Shown here one piece after another: positions 1-8,824 of a DNA stretch of 64,000 nt; position 1 is the stretch's first letter; each line of letters starts with the position of its first letter. Where the stretch lies: contig NZ_BMSE01000003.1 in NCBI RefSeq assembly GCF_014648995.1, positions 186,001-250,000 on the forward strand, read 5' to 3'. The DNA is from Streptomyces massasporeus. Its GTDB lineage: Bacteria > Actinomycetota > Actinomycetes > Streptomycetales > Streptomycetaceae. The notes under the pieces are model-generated. The model saw only the letters and a list, made by a program, of their open reading frames with translations, was not told the DNA's origin and searched no databases. A program made the position numbers and the translations under genes.

Positions 1-2
1 GA

Positions 3-1574
3 GCCGTGGACTTGCACACGGCCCCGGAGGGGCTGCGGACGCAGGTCACCGGTGTGCATGTGCTGGACGCCCTGGAACCGGCCATCAGACCGCGGGAGTT
101 ACTGCTCGCCGTCGGCGTCGACCCTGGCTCGGCGCATGCGGTCGACGTCGTGCGCCGGGCAGGTGAGTCCGGTGCGGCGGGTGTGGTGTTCGGCCCGGGA
201 CGGCCGGAGCCCACTACGAAGGCGTTGCAGTCGGCCGCCGAGGAGAGCGGCACCGCGGTGCTCTTCCGCACCGCCTGGTGCACCTGGGCACAGCTCGTGG
301 GGGTCCTGAGGGCCGGGCTGGCCGCGGCGGGTGCTCCCCCGATGCCCGCCACCAGCGGCGTGCCCCTGGGCGATCTGGACTCACTTGCCGATGCGGTGGC
401 CGCCCTGGTGGGAGGCTCGGTGACGATCGAGGACACGGAGTCTCGGGTGCTGGCGTACTCGTCCACCGAGGAGAACGTGGACGAGATGCGCCGGCTGACC
501 ATCCTCGGCCGCCGGGTGCCGCCCTGGCGGGTGGCGGCCATGCGGGAGGCGGGGTTCTTCCAGGCGCTGTGGGGTGCGGGCGATGTGCTGCACCGGCCCG
601 CCCACGGGCAGGACCCGGAGCGTCTGGTGGGCGCCGTGCGGGCGGGCGGAGAGGCGCTCGGGTCCATCTGGGTGGCGGCGGTGGCCGGCCGCCCGCTGGC
701 GCCGAACGCCGCAGAGACGTTGCGCGCGGCGGCCCGGACCGCCGCCGCCCACCTGCTCCACCACCGCACCCACAGCTCGGACGGCCGGCTGGTGGAGGAT
801 GCGGCCCGGGCGCTCCTGGAGGACCGTGGGTCCGTCGAGGTGCTCGCGGAGCGGGCCTCGCTGCCGCCCCGGGAACCCTGTGCCGTCCTGGCGGTGGGCA
901 TCGGGTCCGGCCACCCCGCGGACGACGGTCCTTCGTGGCTGTACGGCCTGCTGACCCTGCACTGCGCGGCGCTGGGCCACCGCGTCGTGGTGGTCCCGGC
1001 GGGCGGTGGGGCCTGGGTGCTGGTCAGTGGGCTGGAGCGCGAGGCCCGGCGGGCCGACGGCCAGGTGAGGCGACTGGGGAGCGCACTGGCCGATCAGCTG
1101 TCGGCGACGATCGGCTCGCCGGTGAAGGCCGGGCTCGGCGACGTGGCCCCCGGCCTGGCGGGGGCGCCCGCATCACGCCGGTCGGCCGAGCGGGCCCTCC
1201 AGGCGCTCCTCGCGGCCGACGGACCGCACGCCGTCGCGCGGAGCGAGGACGTCGCGGACACCGTGGGCATCCTCCAGGTCGTCGAGGCGCTGCGCGAGGT
1301 GACGCTGCCACCGCGGACCTCGGTGGCCCGGCTGAGGGAGTTCGACGCCGATCACGGCGGCAGTTGCCTGGTGGAGACCCTGCGGGCCTACCTCGACCAC
1401 TTCGGTGACGTGTCCGCCGCCTCGCGTGCGCTGGGCGTGCACGCCAACAGTCTGCGCTACCGGCTGCGCCGGATCAGGCAGGTGTCGGGGCTGGACCTGG
1501 AGAGTCCCGACGCCCGGCTGCTCGCCCAGGTGCAGCTGCGCTTGGGCGGAGAGGCCGACTGCGCACGCCCCTGA
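3..1574 (+). CDS. PucR-family transcriptional regulator, probably 5'-partial
   Basis: Cytoplasmic DNA-binding regulator. The first ~120 residues fit the PucR sensing domain. The last ~60 residues, including SRALGVHANSLRYRLRRI, are the PucR C-terminal helix-turn-helix and are the strongest evidence. A GTG lies at 6, but the frame is open to the window edge and no ribosome binding site fits before it, so the true start is probably upstream. PucR proteins often control purine or amino-acid catabolism. The LysA-like gene 250 bases downstream on the same strand is the likeliest target; this is inference. The gap between them shows no operator I can name. Confidence 0.85.
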   Translation, partial: AVDLHTAPEGLRTQVTGVHVLDALEPAIRPRELLLAVGVDPGSAHAVDVVRRAGESGAAGVVFGPGRPEPTTKALQSAAEESGTAVLFRTAWCTWAQLVGVLRAGLAAAGAPPMPATSGVPLGDLDSLADAVAALVGGSVTIEDTESRVLAYSSTEENVDEMRRLTILGRRVPPWRVAAMREAGFFQALWGAGDVLHRPAHGQDPERLVGAVRAGGEALGSIWVAAVAGRPLAPNAAETLRAAARTAAAHLLHHRTHSSDGRLVEDAARALLEDRGSVEVLAERASLPPREPCAVLAVGIGSGHPADDGPSWLYGLLTLHCAALGHRVVVVPAGGGAWVLVSGLEREARRADGQVRRLGSALADQLSATIGSPVKAGLGDVAPGLAGAPASRRSAERALQALLAADGPHAVARSEDVADTVGILQVVEALREVTLPPRTSVARLREFDADHGGSCLVETLRAYLDHFGDVSAASRALGVHANSLRYRLRRIRQVSGLDLESPDARLLAQVQLRLGGEADCARP

Positions 1575-1823
1575 GCGTCCGGCACCGAGACACGAGCGGG
1601 GGCGGGCCGGCCGCCGTTCGGCCGGGGCCACCATCGCAGGGCCTTCCTTTTGTCGTATCGCCCAACGCCTCGGCCTGGCAGAGGAGTTGTTGCTCCCGGC
1701 TGCCGTATGTGAGGCGCGGGTCTTTGACGACTCGACGAAGACGCCGTCCCGGTGCGGGCCGCAGCCTGGTGTTCCACCCGGGGCGGCCCCGGGCGCCTCG
1801 CCCACGACACCGGAAGGCTCACC

Positions 1824-3179
1824 ATGACCGGACTGACCCCCGCCGCCGAGCGGCGGACACGGATCCTCCAGGAAGCGGTACGGCAGGGACTGCTGGACGC
1901 CGGGCGGTCCCAGCTGGCCGCCTTCGTCGACTTCGACGGCGTCGCCGCGACCGTCGCCTCCCTGCACCGCGCCTTCCCCTCCGCACCGCGTGTGCTGCAC
2001 GCGTTCGCCGCCAAGGCGAACTGCCTGGTGCCGGTGCTGGCGGAGCTGCGGCGGCTCGGCATGGGGTGCGAGGTGGCCACCGCGGGTGAGCTGGCCCGCG
2101 CGCTGGCAGCGGGATTCGCGCCGGACCGGATCGTCTTCGACTCCCCCGCCAAGACGGAGGCCGAGCTGCGGCACGCCCTCGACCTGGGTGTGGCCGTCAA
2201 CGCGGACAACTACCAGGAACTGGCGAGGATCGACCGGGTGCTGGGCGGCCGCGTCCCGGTCTCGCGGATCGGGGTGCGCGTCAACTCCCAGCTCGGTGGC
2301 GGCAGCATCGCCGCGATGAGCACGGCGACGAGCACCTCGAAGTTCGGCGTCCCCCTGGCGGACCCGGGGAGCCGGCAGCGGCTGCTGCGCGCCTACCACG
2401 ACCACCCGTGGCTGACCTGGGTGCACACGCACGCCGGTTCGCAGGGCTGCCCGCTCGACCTCATGGCCGGCGGGGTCGGGCAGGCCGTGGCGTTCGCCGA
2501 GGAGGTCAACGCCTCGCTCGGGCGGCGCCAGGTCGTCGGCATCGACATCGGCGGCGGACTGCCCGTCAACTTCGCCGACGACGAGACCACGCCGACCTTC
2601 GAGATGTACGTCCGGCAGGTGCGCGCCCAGGCTCCCGCCCTGTTCTCCGGCGGGTACGAGATCGTCACCGAGTTCGGGCGGTCCGTCCTCGCCAAGAACG
2701 GGTTCACCGCCGCGTACGTCGAGTACACCAAGAGCATGGGCGGCCGGCCGATCGCGGTCACCCACGCCGGTGTGCAGGTGGCCACCCGGACGGTCTTCAA
2801 CCCCGACGCCTGGCCGCTGCGGATCGAGGCGCACGACGGGAGCGGCGGGGCCAAGCGGGGCGGACCGGTCCGCCAGGACATCGCGGGACCCGCCTGCTTC
2901 GCCGGGGACCTGCTGGCCCGTGACCGCGCGCTGCCGCTCCTGGAACCGGGCGACCTCATCACCGTCCCGGACACCGGCGCCTACTACTTCTCGACGCCCT
3001 TCCACTACAACAGCCTGCCCGAACCCGCCGTGTACGGGGTCAGGTCGCGTGGTGACGGCGGCGGTGTCCGCTTCGAACTCCTGCGTCCCGCGCAGGATCC
3101 GTGGGACGTGCCGGGCCCGGACGGGCACGACGTCCCCGGCCGGCAGCGGGAGTACGAACCCGTTCACGGCGTCGGGTAA
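1824..3179 (+). CDS. LysA-like PLP-dependent decarboxylase (fold-type III)
   Basis: 451-residue enzyme of the alanine-racemase-fold PLP family (diaminopimelate/ornithine decarboxylase type). Near residue 55 the stretch HAFAAKAN carries the expected PLP lysine. HTHAGSQ and DIGGGLPVNF match the family's central glycine motifs, and GPACFAGDLL near residue 360 resembles the decarboxylase active-site cysteine segment, followed by DTGAYYFSTPFHYN. The ATG at 1824 is chosen because the frame upstream lacks family similarity. It is unlikely to be the housekeeping lysA: the sequence is divergent and it sits with a PucR regulator. It may act on another amino acid, or be a racemase or deaminase; the substrate is unknown. 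Confidence 0.75.
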   Translation: MTGLTPAAERRTRILQEAVRQGLLDAGRSQLAAFVDFDGVAATVASLHRAFPSAPRVLHAFAAKANCLVPVLAELRRLGMGCEVATAGELARALAAGFAPDRIVFDSPAKTEAELRHALDLGVAVNADNYQELARIDRVLGGRVPVSRIGVRVNSQLGGGSIAAMSTATSTSKFGVPLADPGSRQRLLRAYHDHPWLTWVHTHAGSQGCPLDLMAGGVGQAVAFAEEVNASLGRRQVVGIDIGGGLPVNFADDETTPTFEMYVRQVRAQAPALFSGGYEIVTEFGRSVLAKNGFTAAYVEYTKSMGGRPIAVTHAGVQVATRTVFNPDAWPLRIEAHDGSGGAKRGGPVRQDIAGPACFAGDLLARDRALPLLEPGDLITVPDTGAYYFSTPFHYNSLPEPAVYGVRSRGDGGGVRFELLRPAQDPWDVPGPDGHDVPGRQREYEPVHGVG

Positions 3180-3189
3180 GGGCACCGAG

Positions 3190-3396
3190 GTGGCACAGGC
3201 CAACCGCCGGCGGCCCGGCGGGGACGGACCGCTCCTCAGCCAGCGCACCGCGATCGTCTTCCTGCTGGCAGCCCTGGTCGGCGTCGGTGCCACTGTTCTG
3301 GCGGCGCTGGCCGGCAACATGTGGCCGGTCGCGGTGAGCGTCGGCGGCGGGGTGGTGGCCCCGGCCGTCCTGTTCTTCAACCAGATCATCGACTAG
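3190..3396 (+). CDS. small membrane protein, 68 aa
   Basis: Hypothetical inner-membrane protein. A basic N-terminus is followed by two hydrophobic segments (IVFLLAALVGVGATVLAALAG and VAVSVGGGVVAPAVLFF), giving a helical hairpin. The GTG start at 3190 follows an AAGGG ribosome binding site seven bases earlier, and the gene begins 10 bases after the LysA-like gene, so they are probably co-transcribed. No family recognised; a role beside the PLP enzyme (for example a small transport partner) would be guesswork. Confidence 0.6.
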   Translation: MAQANRRRPGGDGPLLSQRTAIVFLLAALVGVGATVLAALAGNMWPVAVSVGGGVVAPAVLFFNQIID

Positions 3397-3441
3397 GACG
3401 AGCGGTTCCCGCCGAGGCGTCGCCACGGGAACCGCTCGTCC
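3396..3441. terminator. bidirectional terminator hairpin
   Basis: Perfect 16-base stem (GGACGAGCGGTTCCCG paired with CGGGAACCGCTCGTCC) around a 14-base loop, between the stop codons of two convergent genes. It lacks a T-run, as is usual for Streptomyces terminators. Confidence 0.8.
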
Positions 3442-3450
3442 GGCTTCCCG

Positions 3451-6186
3451 CTACGGCATCTTGTCGCCGAGCAGCGCCAGGTTCTCGATGGCGGCGAGGC
3501 CGTACAGCGCGGTGTCGTTCGTGGACACCCAGGTGGCCTCGCTGCCCGCCACCAGCGCGACCGGCCCGTTCAGCTTCTCCGTCTTCCAGGGCGCGGACTC
3601 CTTGTAGCCGTCGGAGTTGTAGAACTTCTCCCAGGCCCGCTTGGCGAGCTTCTCGTCGCCGGTCTTGACGGCCGCGTACGCGTCGAGGCGCGAGTGGCCC
3701 TGGAACAGCAGCAGGCTGCCGAAGTCGGAGCCGTAGCGTGCCTTCTGCTCGGCCTTGGTGGCGTTGAAGTAGCGGCAGTAGTCGAAGTACGCCTCGTTGA
3801 ACTTCGGCATGTCGACCAGGTCGATGAGCTCGGCGCACAGTTCGTTGAGGCCGAAGACGGCCGACAGGTGCGAGACCTCCACCTTGGCCGCCCCGGCGAC
3901 GGCGAACTTGCCGGTGTCGAGGTCGTAGAGACCGCTGCCCTGGACGAAGCCGTTGGGCTGCGCGGCGATGGTCTCCATCGTGGACAGCACGCGGGCCTTG
4001 GCCTTCTCCCACTGGGGGCCCTTGCGCTCCCACTCCGTCAGCCAGGCCGACACCAGGCCGCTCCAGTCCGTGCCGAAGCCGATCGACAGGGCGTGCCGGT
4101 CGGGAGTGTACGGCTCGGTGCGGATCTTGCGGAGCGGGTCGAGGGCGAGGAAGGTCTCGTCGGAGTCGACGTTGGCGTGCATGAGGTCGCCGACGCGTTC
4201 GTCCGCCGTGAGGAAGTAGTAGTAGCGCCGGTAGGTGGTGTTGGCGATGCGCTGCTGCTTGGCGCTGTCGGCGAAGTGCTGCACACCGTGGCGGGTGCCG
4301 AGGCCCGCCCATGTGCCCAGGTGGTAGACGTCGACCTCGCCGGTGTGCCGCGTCATCGCCTCGGCGAAGCGGAAGATGTCGGAGCGGCCGGAGCGCAGAT
4401 AGGCGAACCAGAGCCACAGGTCCGGCGACAGCTCGGAGTTGTCCCAGGCGTAGCCGCCGATGTCGTACCGCCACTGGTGCCGGAACGTGTCGTAGGTGTG
4501 CATGATGTCGCCGTAGTCCCAGAAGCCGTACCAGCGGCGCTGCTCCACCTGGTCCTTGTAGTAGGTGAAGAGGAAGTCGAGGTGGTCCTCGATCTTCGCC
4601 TTGGCCGGGGTGGAGCGGTCGGGCTCGGAGTACAGGTTCGGGCCGAAGACCTTGGCCTTGATGAGCTGCTTGGGCGGAGCGGCCAGCTGCGGCAGCACAC
4701 GGACGGCCTCGACCTGCTCGGCGAACCGGTCGGGGCTCGGGGTCGTCTCGTTGGCCCAGAAGAGGAGTTCGGAGGTGCGGGCGATGCCGTACGGGGTGCC
4801 GAACTCCGGCTCGTAGTCCTCGTAGGTGATGTTGAGGCCTTCGAGCTGCTCCGGGAAGGTGTCCTGGCCCATGCCGTCGTGGTAGAAGCGCATGTCCATC
4901 GGCTGCGCCTCGGGCGACCAGAGCCAGAGGGTCACCTCGGCCTCGTCGGTGTGGGCGTCCCGGATGTCGAGCTGGGCGGGGAACTTCTCCCAGAAGTCGC
5001 GCAGCCCGAAGGAGAACCCACCGCTCGCCCCGCCGACGTACCCGAAGCCGGACGCGCGCCGGCCACCGCCCGCGGCGACCCAGCCGTGCCCCTTCTTGGT
5101 GCGCTTGCGCAGCGTGAAGCCGTCGGCGGACAGCTGCGAGAGGGTGTAGTCGCCCCACTCGGGGATGTACTGCAGCCGGGTCGTCACCCGCTGGTCCCAG
5201 GTGGCGGGGTCGGGCAGCTTCCTGCCCTCGAACTGGGCCGCCTGCACAGCCGCTCCGGGGTCCCGGCGCAGTCCGGTGATGCCCTTGACGGCCTCGCGCA
5301 GCAGCCCGGTGCCGTCGCCGCCGATGCGGATGTGCCGGTCGTACGACTCGTCCCGCAGGGGCACGGTGAAACGGACGCCGAGACCGCGGATGAAGTCGCC
5401 ACTGGCCTTGCCCGGCTCCTGCTTGCCGTCGTAGGTGATGGTGTGCACCATGCGGAAGGAGTCGGCGCCCGCGTAGAAGTAGAGTCTGATCGAGAAGGGC
5501 AGCCAACTGCGGCCGCCCTTGCGGTGCTTGCCGTCGATGCGGACGACCGCGCGGACCGGGCCCGCCTGCTCGACCTCGACCTTGGAGATCGCGCCGTCGA
5601 AGCGCTCGGTCCTGACCGCGCCCTGGTCCTCGTCCTCGACCTCGGGCTGGCGGATCAGCACGAGCCGGCCGTTCTTCGCGATCTCCGTGGAGCCCCGGGT
5701 GACGGACTTGACGAGCGTGGAGCCGGACGTGCCGATCCGCGCGGTGATGACGCCGGTCGAGATGTCGATGGCACCGCCGCGCTTCTGCACGGTGACCTTC
5801 TTCTCCGGGGCGGCGGGCGTCCCGGCGGCGAGGGTGAGCTTGCCGTCGCCCGAGGCGACCGCGTGCGCCGTCCACTTGAGGGAGCCGTCGGGCCAGTAGG
5901 CGATCGGCCAGGACTGCACGGGCACGGCCGTGCCGCCCGCGTCCGTCAGCGCGAAGGTCTGGTCCTTCTGGTACGCGCCCTTGGGCCAGGGCACACCGAC
6001 GGTGGAGCCGGGTGCGGCGCCGAGGCCGCCGTCCTCCAGCCAGTCCAGGGTCACCGGGTCGGCGTCGGCCGCCTCGGCTCCGGGCGCGGCCTGGGCGTCC
6101 TGCGCGCCCAGCGCCCAGCTGACCTGGGCGGCGGCTCCGGTGACGGCGGCCGCCTTGAGGAGGGACCTGCGGGGGATGGGAGACAT
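3451..6186 (-). CDS. Tat-secreted PL26/YetA-like exo-rhamnogalacturonan lyase family protein
   Basis: 911-residue exported protein. The N-terminus has a twin-arginine signal (RRSLLKAAAVTGAAAQVSWALGA, cleavage near AQAA). The body fits the PcRGLX/YetA-like architecture: an N-terminal beta domain, a large alpha-toroid catalytic region rich in Trp, Tyr and His (for example YGFWDYGDIMHTYDTFRHQWRYD), and a C-terminal beta part. Family members cleave rhamnogalacturonan backbones of pectin. Genes for a YesL-like protein and a sugar ABC transporter follow upstream on the same strand, which supports a pectin role. The start at 6186 gives a complete Tat signal. Exact substrate and lyase activity are inferred from family resemblance. 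Confidence 0.7.
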   Translation of the reverse strand: MSPIPRRSLLKAAAVTGAAAQVSWALGAQDAQAAPGAEAADADPVTLDWLEDGGLGAAPGSTVGVPWPKGAYQKDQTFALTDAGGTAVPVQSWPIAYWPDGSLKWTAHAVASGDGKLTLAAGTPAAPEKKVTVQKRGGAIDISTGVITARIGTSGSTLVKSVTRGSTEIAKNGRLVLIRQPEVEDEDQGAVRTERFDGAISKVEVEQAGPVRAVVRIDGKHRKGGRSWLPFSIRLYFYAGADSFRMVHTITYDGKQEPGKASGDFIRGLGVRFTVPLRDESYDRHIRIGGDGTGLLREAVKGITGLRRDPGAAVQAAQFEGRKLPDPATWDQRVTTRLQYIPEWGDYTLSQLSADGFTLRKRTKKGHGWVAAGGGRRASGFGYVGGASGGFSFGLRDFWEKFPAQLDIRDAHTDEAEVTLWLWSPEAQPMDMRFYHDGMGQDTFPEQLEGLNITYEDYEPEFGTPYGIARTSELLFWANETTPSPDRFAEQVEAVRVLPQLAAPPKQLIKAKVFGPNLYSEPDRSTPAKAKIEDHLDFLFTYYKDQVEQRRWYGFWDYGDIMHTYDTFRHQWRYDIGGYAWDNSELSPDLWLWFAYLRSGRSDIFRFAEAMTRHTGEVDVYHLGTWAGLGTRHGVQHFADSAKQQRIANTTYRRYYYFLTADERVGDLMHANVDSDETFLALDPLRKIRTEPYTPDRHALSIGFGTDWSGLVSAWLTEWERKGPQWEKAKARVLSTMETIAAQPNGFVQGSGLYDLDTGKFAVAGAAKVEVSHLSAVFGLNELCAELIDLVDMPKFNEAYFDYCRYFNATKAEQKARYGSDFGSLLLFQGHSRLDAYAAVKTGDEKLAKRAWEKFYNSDGYKESAPWKTEKLNGPVALVAGSEATWVSTNDTALYGLAAIENLALLGDKMP

Positions 6187-6301
6187 GGCGATGCTGCCTT
6201 TCCTTGTCCGTGCGGGAAGCGAATCCGTACGCTGGTCAGGGGCATGACAGAGAGAGGTGCGGCGCCGGAGCGCCGACCTGGAACAGGGAGGGCACCGGCG
6301 T

Positions 6302-6931
6302 TCAGCGGTGCCGGTACCGCTCCTCCACGGCGACGGCCGCCGCCGCCACGGCCCCGAGGACGGGGAGCGCCAGCGGCGCGGCGAACCAGGCGGACACGGC
6401 CACCACGGCCAGCCCGCCGACGATCAGGAAGGACCCGGCAGGGTCGAGCACCGTACGGCGCCCGGCGTGCGCGAGGAGCGCCCGCCAGCGTGCGCCCGGC
6501 TCCCAGACCGCCGCCGCACGCAGCCCTGCCACGACGAGCCCGATGAGCGCGACCACGCCGACGGCCCCGACGAGCGGCCCACCGGGAATCTCCGCCCGGG
6601 CCGCCCGCACATCCACCCAGACCGCTGCCACCGCCGCCCACCCGGCGACCCCGGCGAGCCACCCGCCGCGCAGGGCGGTGCGGAAGTCGGCGACGAACTC
6701 CCGTCGGCCACCGCCCTCATGGGCGGTACTGCGCCGCAGATGCCGTGCCCCGGCGGCGAACGCGGCGGGATAGGTGACGACTCCCAGTGAGGCCACCGCG
6801 ATCCACACACCGGTCAGCAGACACTCGGCGAACACCGCGAACCTTCCCCAAGCTCTCGACTCCGCTCGAGCAGGGGACGCCCCCTTGGCGAACACCGACT
6901 CGCCCCGTGCCTTCACCCGTGTCCCGGCCAT
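6302..6931 (-). CDS. YesL/DUF624-like membrane protein with an in-frame insert near its N-terminus
   Basis: 209-residue integral membrane protein with about five hydrophobic segments. The segment FAECLLTGVWIAVASLGVVTYPAAFAAGARHL resembles the N-terminal helix and turn of YesL/DUF624 proteins, which accompany rhamnogalacturonan genes in Bacillus. The start (6931) lies seven bases after the stop of the permease gene and has a GAGG ribosome binding site, so it belongs to the transporter operon. Residues ~13-33 are encoded by a palindromic element flanked by a 14-base direct repeat (see the repeat at 6824). Function is unknown; the family is thought to help sugar import. Confidence 0.6.
   Translation of the reverse strand: MAGTRVKARGESVFAKGASPARAESRAWGRFAVFAECLLTGVWIAVASLGVVTYPAAFAAGARHLRRSTAHEGGGRREFVADFRTALRGGWLAGVAGWAAVAAVWVDVRAARAEIPGGPLVGAVGVVALIGLVVAGLRAAAVWEPGARWRALLAHAGRRTVLDPAGSFLIVGGLAVVAVSAWFAAPLALPVLGAVAAAAVAVEERYRHR
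6824..6897. repeat. REP-like palindromic element flanked by 14-bp direct repeats inside a gene
   Basis: Copies of CTnGGCGAACACCG lie at 6824-6837 and 6884-6897 (one mismatch, 60 bases apart). Between them is TTCCCCAAGCTCTCGA...GCTCGAGCAGGGG, a palindromic sequence of a type common in Streptomyces intergenic DNA. The 60-base offset equals 20 codons, so the reading frame is kept and the protein carries two versions of VFA[K/E]. Confidence 0.7.
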
Positions 6932-6938
6932 GCCCGCC

Positions 6939-7826
6939 TCAGCCCTTCAGACCCGACGTGGCCATGCCGTCGATCAGATAGCGCTGGAAGGCCAGGAAGA
7001 AGGCGAGCACCGGCAGCAGCGCGACCAGTGACATGGCGATCATGCCGCCGTAGTTGGCCAGACCCTCCTGGTCGACGAACATCTTCAGGCCGAGTGAGAC
7101 CGTGTACTTGTCGGGCTCGTTGAGGTAGATCAGCGGGCCCATGAAGTCGTTCCAGGAGTTGATGAACGTGAAGATCGCGCTGGTGATCAGGGCCGGCCGG
7201 CTCAGCGGCAGCACGATCGACCAGTAGATCCGGAAGTGCCCGCAGCCGTCGAGCCGGGCCGCCTCGTCCAGTTCCTTGGGCATGTTGCGCATGAACTGCA
7301 CCATCAGGAAGACGAAGAACGCCTCCGTGGCCAGGTACTTCCCCAGCAGGAGCGGTGTGTAGGTGTTGATCATCTCCATGTTGCGGAACAGCACGTACTG
7401 CGGGATCAGCAGCACGTGGTACGGCAGCAGGAGCGTGCCGATCATCAGCGTGAACAGCAGATTGCGGCCTGCGAACCTGATCCTGGAGAAGGCGTACGCC
7501 GTCAGCGAGCAGGACACCAGGATGCCGATGACGGAACCGACCGCGAGGAAGAGCGAGTTGTAGAAGAACGTGGAGACCGAGATGTCGGCGATGCCGTCGG
7601 CGAGGCTCTTGTAGTTGGCGACGACGGGGTCGCTCGGCAGAAGGTCCAGGCTGCCGACGATGTCCTCGCTCTTCTTGAAGGACCCGCCGACGACCCAGAC
7701 CACCGGATAGAGGATCACCGCGAGGACCAGCAGGGACCCGAGGTGCCAGGCGAGGGAGCCGGGCAGCTTGTGCCGCAACGCCCCGGAGCCGGACGGCTTG
7801 ACGTCGGTGGTGGCCTGCGCGCTCAT
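6939..7826 (-). CDS. carbohydrate ABC transporter permease (MalG-type)
   Basis: 295-residue inner-membrane permease with six predicted helices. The EAA loop EAARLDGCGHFRIYWSIVLPLSRPAL, near residue 205, is the ATPase-contact motif of the binding-protein-dependent transport family. It overlaps the preceding permease gene by 4 bases (ATGA), indicating translational coupling. With the companion permease and the binding protein it forms a CUT1-type sugar importer. No ATPase is encoded nearby, so a shared MsiK-type ATPase probably drives it (known for Streptomyces sugar importers; inferred here). Confidence 0.93.
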   Translation of the reverse strand: MSAQATTDVKPSGSGALRHKLPGSLAWHLGSLLVLAVILYPVVWVVGGSFKKSEDIVGSLDLLPSDPVVANYKSLADGIADISVSTFFYNSLFLAVGSVIGILVSCSLTAYAFSRIRFAGRNLLFTLMIGTLLLPYHVLLIPQYVLFRNMEMINTYTPLLLGKYLATEAFFVFLMVQFMRNMPKELDEAARLDGCGHFRIYWSIVLPLSRPALITSAIFTFINSWNDFMGPLIYLNEPDKYTVSLGLKMFVDQEGLANYGGMIAMSLVALLPVLAFFLAFQRYLIDGMATSGLKG

Positions 7827-8824
7827 CGGGCGCCCTCCTCGTAGTGCACCCAGCGCTTCTGGGTCCAGAACAGCACCGCCGTCACCAGGGCGACCGCGAC
7901 GAGCAGCAGCCAGGCCATCGCTGAGGCCAGACCCATCCGGCTGTTCTCGAAGCCCTGGACGTAGAGGTAGCAGGTGTAGACCATCGAGCCGTCGGCGGGA
8001 CCGCAGGCGTTGCCGCCCGCACCGCCGCCGACGATGTACGCCGAGCTGAAGATCTGGAAGGAGTGGATCGTCTCCAGCAGGACGTTGAAGAAGAGGACGG
8101 GGGAGATCATCGGGAGCGTGATGTTCCAGAACCGCCGCAGCTTGCCCGCCCCGTCGACCTCGGCCGCCTCGTAGAGCTCGCGCGGGACCTGCTTGAGGCC
8201 GGCCAGGAAGATGACCATGGGGGCGCCGAACTGCCAGACGGTGAGCGCCACCAGGCTGTAGATGATCATGTCCGGGTCGCCGGTCCAGCCGCCGACGTCG
8301 ATGCCGAAGATCTTCTGCGTACGGTCGACGATCGCGTCGTCCGAGAAGATCGCCTTCCAGACGATCGCGACGGAGACGCTCGCGCCGATGAGCGAGGGAG
8401 CGTAGAAGGCGGCCCGGTAGAAGGCCTGCCCGCGCCGGCTCTGGGCGAGCAGCAGCGCCACGCCGAGGGCGGCGATCAGCTTCAGCGGTGTCCCGACGGC
8501 GACGTACCAGAGCGTCACCTGCACCGAGTGGCGCCAGCGCGGATCGCCGAACATCTCGGAGAAGTTGTCGAGACCGATCCACTTGGGCGCGTCGAACAGG
8601 TTGTAGTCGGTGAAGGCGTAGTAGAGCGAGGCGATCATCGGGCCCGCTGTGAGCAGCAGGAACCCGGCGATCCACGGGGACATGAAGAGATAGCCGGCCA
8701 GGTTCTCCCGGCGCCGCCGCCGCTTGAGGGCGGCGGGGCGCTCGGGCTTCACCGGACCGTGCCGCGGCTCGGAGTCCTGGGACAGGCCCTCCATCGCAGG
8801 GGCGTGTGTCACGGTGGTTCCCAT
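7823..8824 (-). CDS. carbohydrate ABC transporter permease (MalF/UgpA-type)
   Basis: 333-residue permease with a ~40-residue basic cytoplasmic N-terminus and six membrane helices starting at ENLAGYLFMSPWIAGFLLL. The EAA motif is EAAEVDGAGKLRRFWNITLPMISPVL. The start ATG shares one base with the stop of the binding-protein gene (TGATG) and its stop overlaps the next permease by 4 bases, so all three are one operon. It forms the heterodimeric membrane channel with the permease at 6939-7826. The sugar is probably a pectin-derived oligosaccharide, judged only from the neighbouring lyase. Confidence 0.93.
   Translation of the reverse strand: MGTTVTHAPAMEGLSQDSEPRHGPVKPERPAALKRRRRRENLAGYLFMSPWIAGFLLLTAGPMIASLYYAFTDYNLFDAPKWIGLDNFSEMFGDPRWRHSVQVTLWYVAVGTPLKLIAALGVALLLAQSRRGQAFYRAAFYAPSLIGASVSVAIVWKAIFSDDAIVDRTQKIFGIDVGGWTGDPDMIIYSLVALTVWQFGAPMVIFLAGLKQVPRELYEAAEVDGAGKLRRFWNITLPMISPVLFFNVLLETIHSFQIFSSAYIVGGGAGGNACGPADGSMVYTCYLYVQGFENSRMGLASAMAWLLLVAVALVTAVLFWTQKRWVHYEEGAR

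Noticed and set aside
3694..6546. 950-codon plus-strand frame opposite the PL26-like gene
   Set aside because: Antisense shadow of a high-GC gene: no ribosome binding site, low-complexity Val/Gly/Arg translation, while the minus strand has a Tat signal and family motifs. The same applies to 24391-27480 and 55950-59804.
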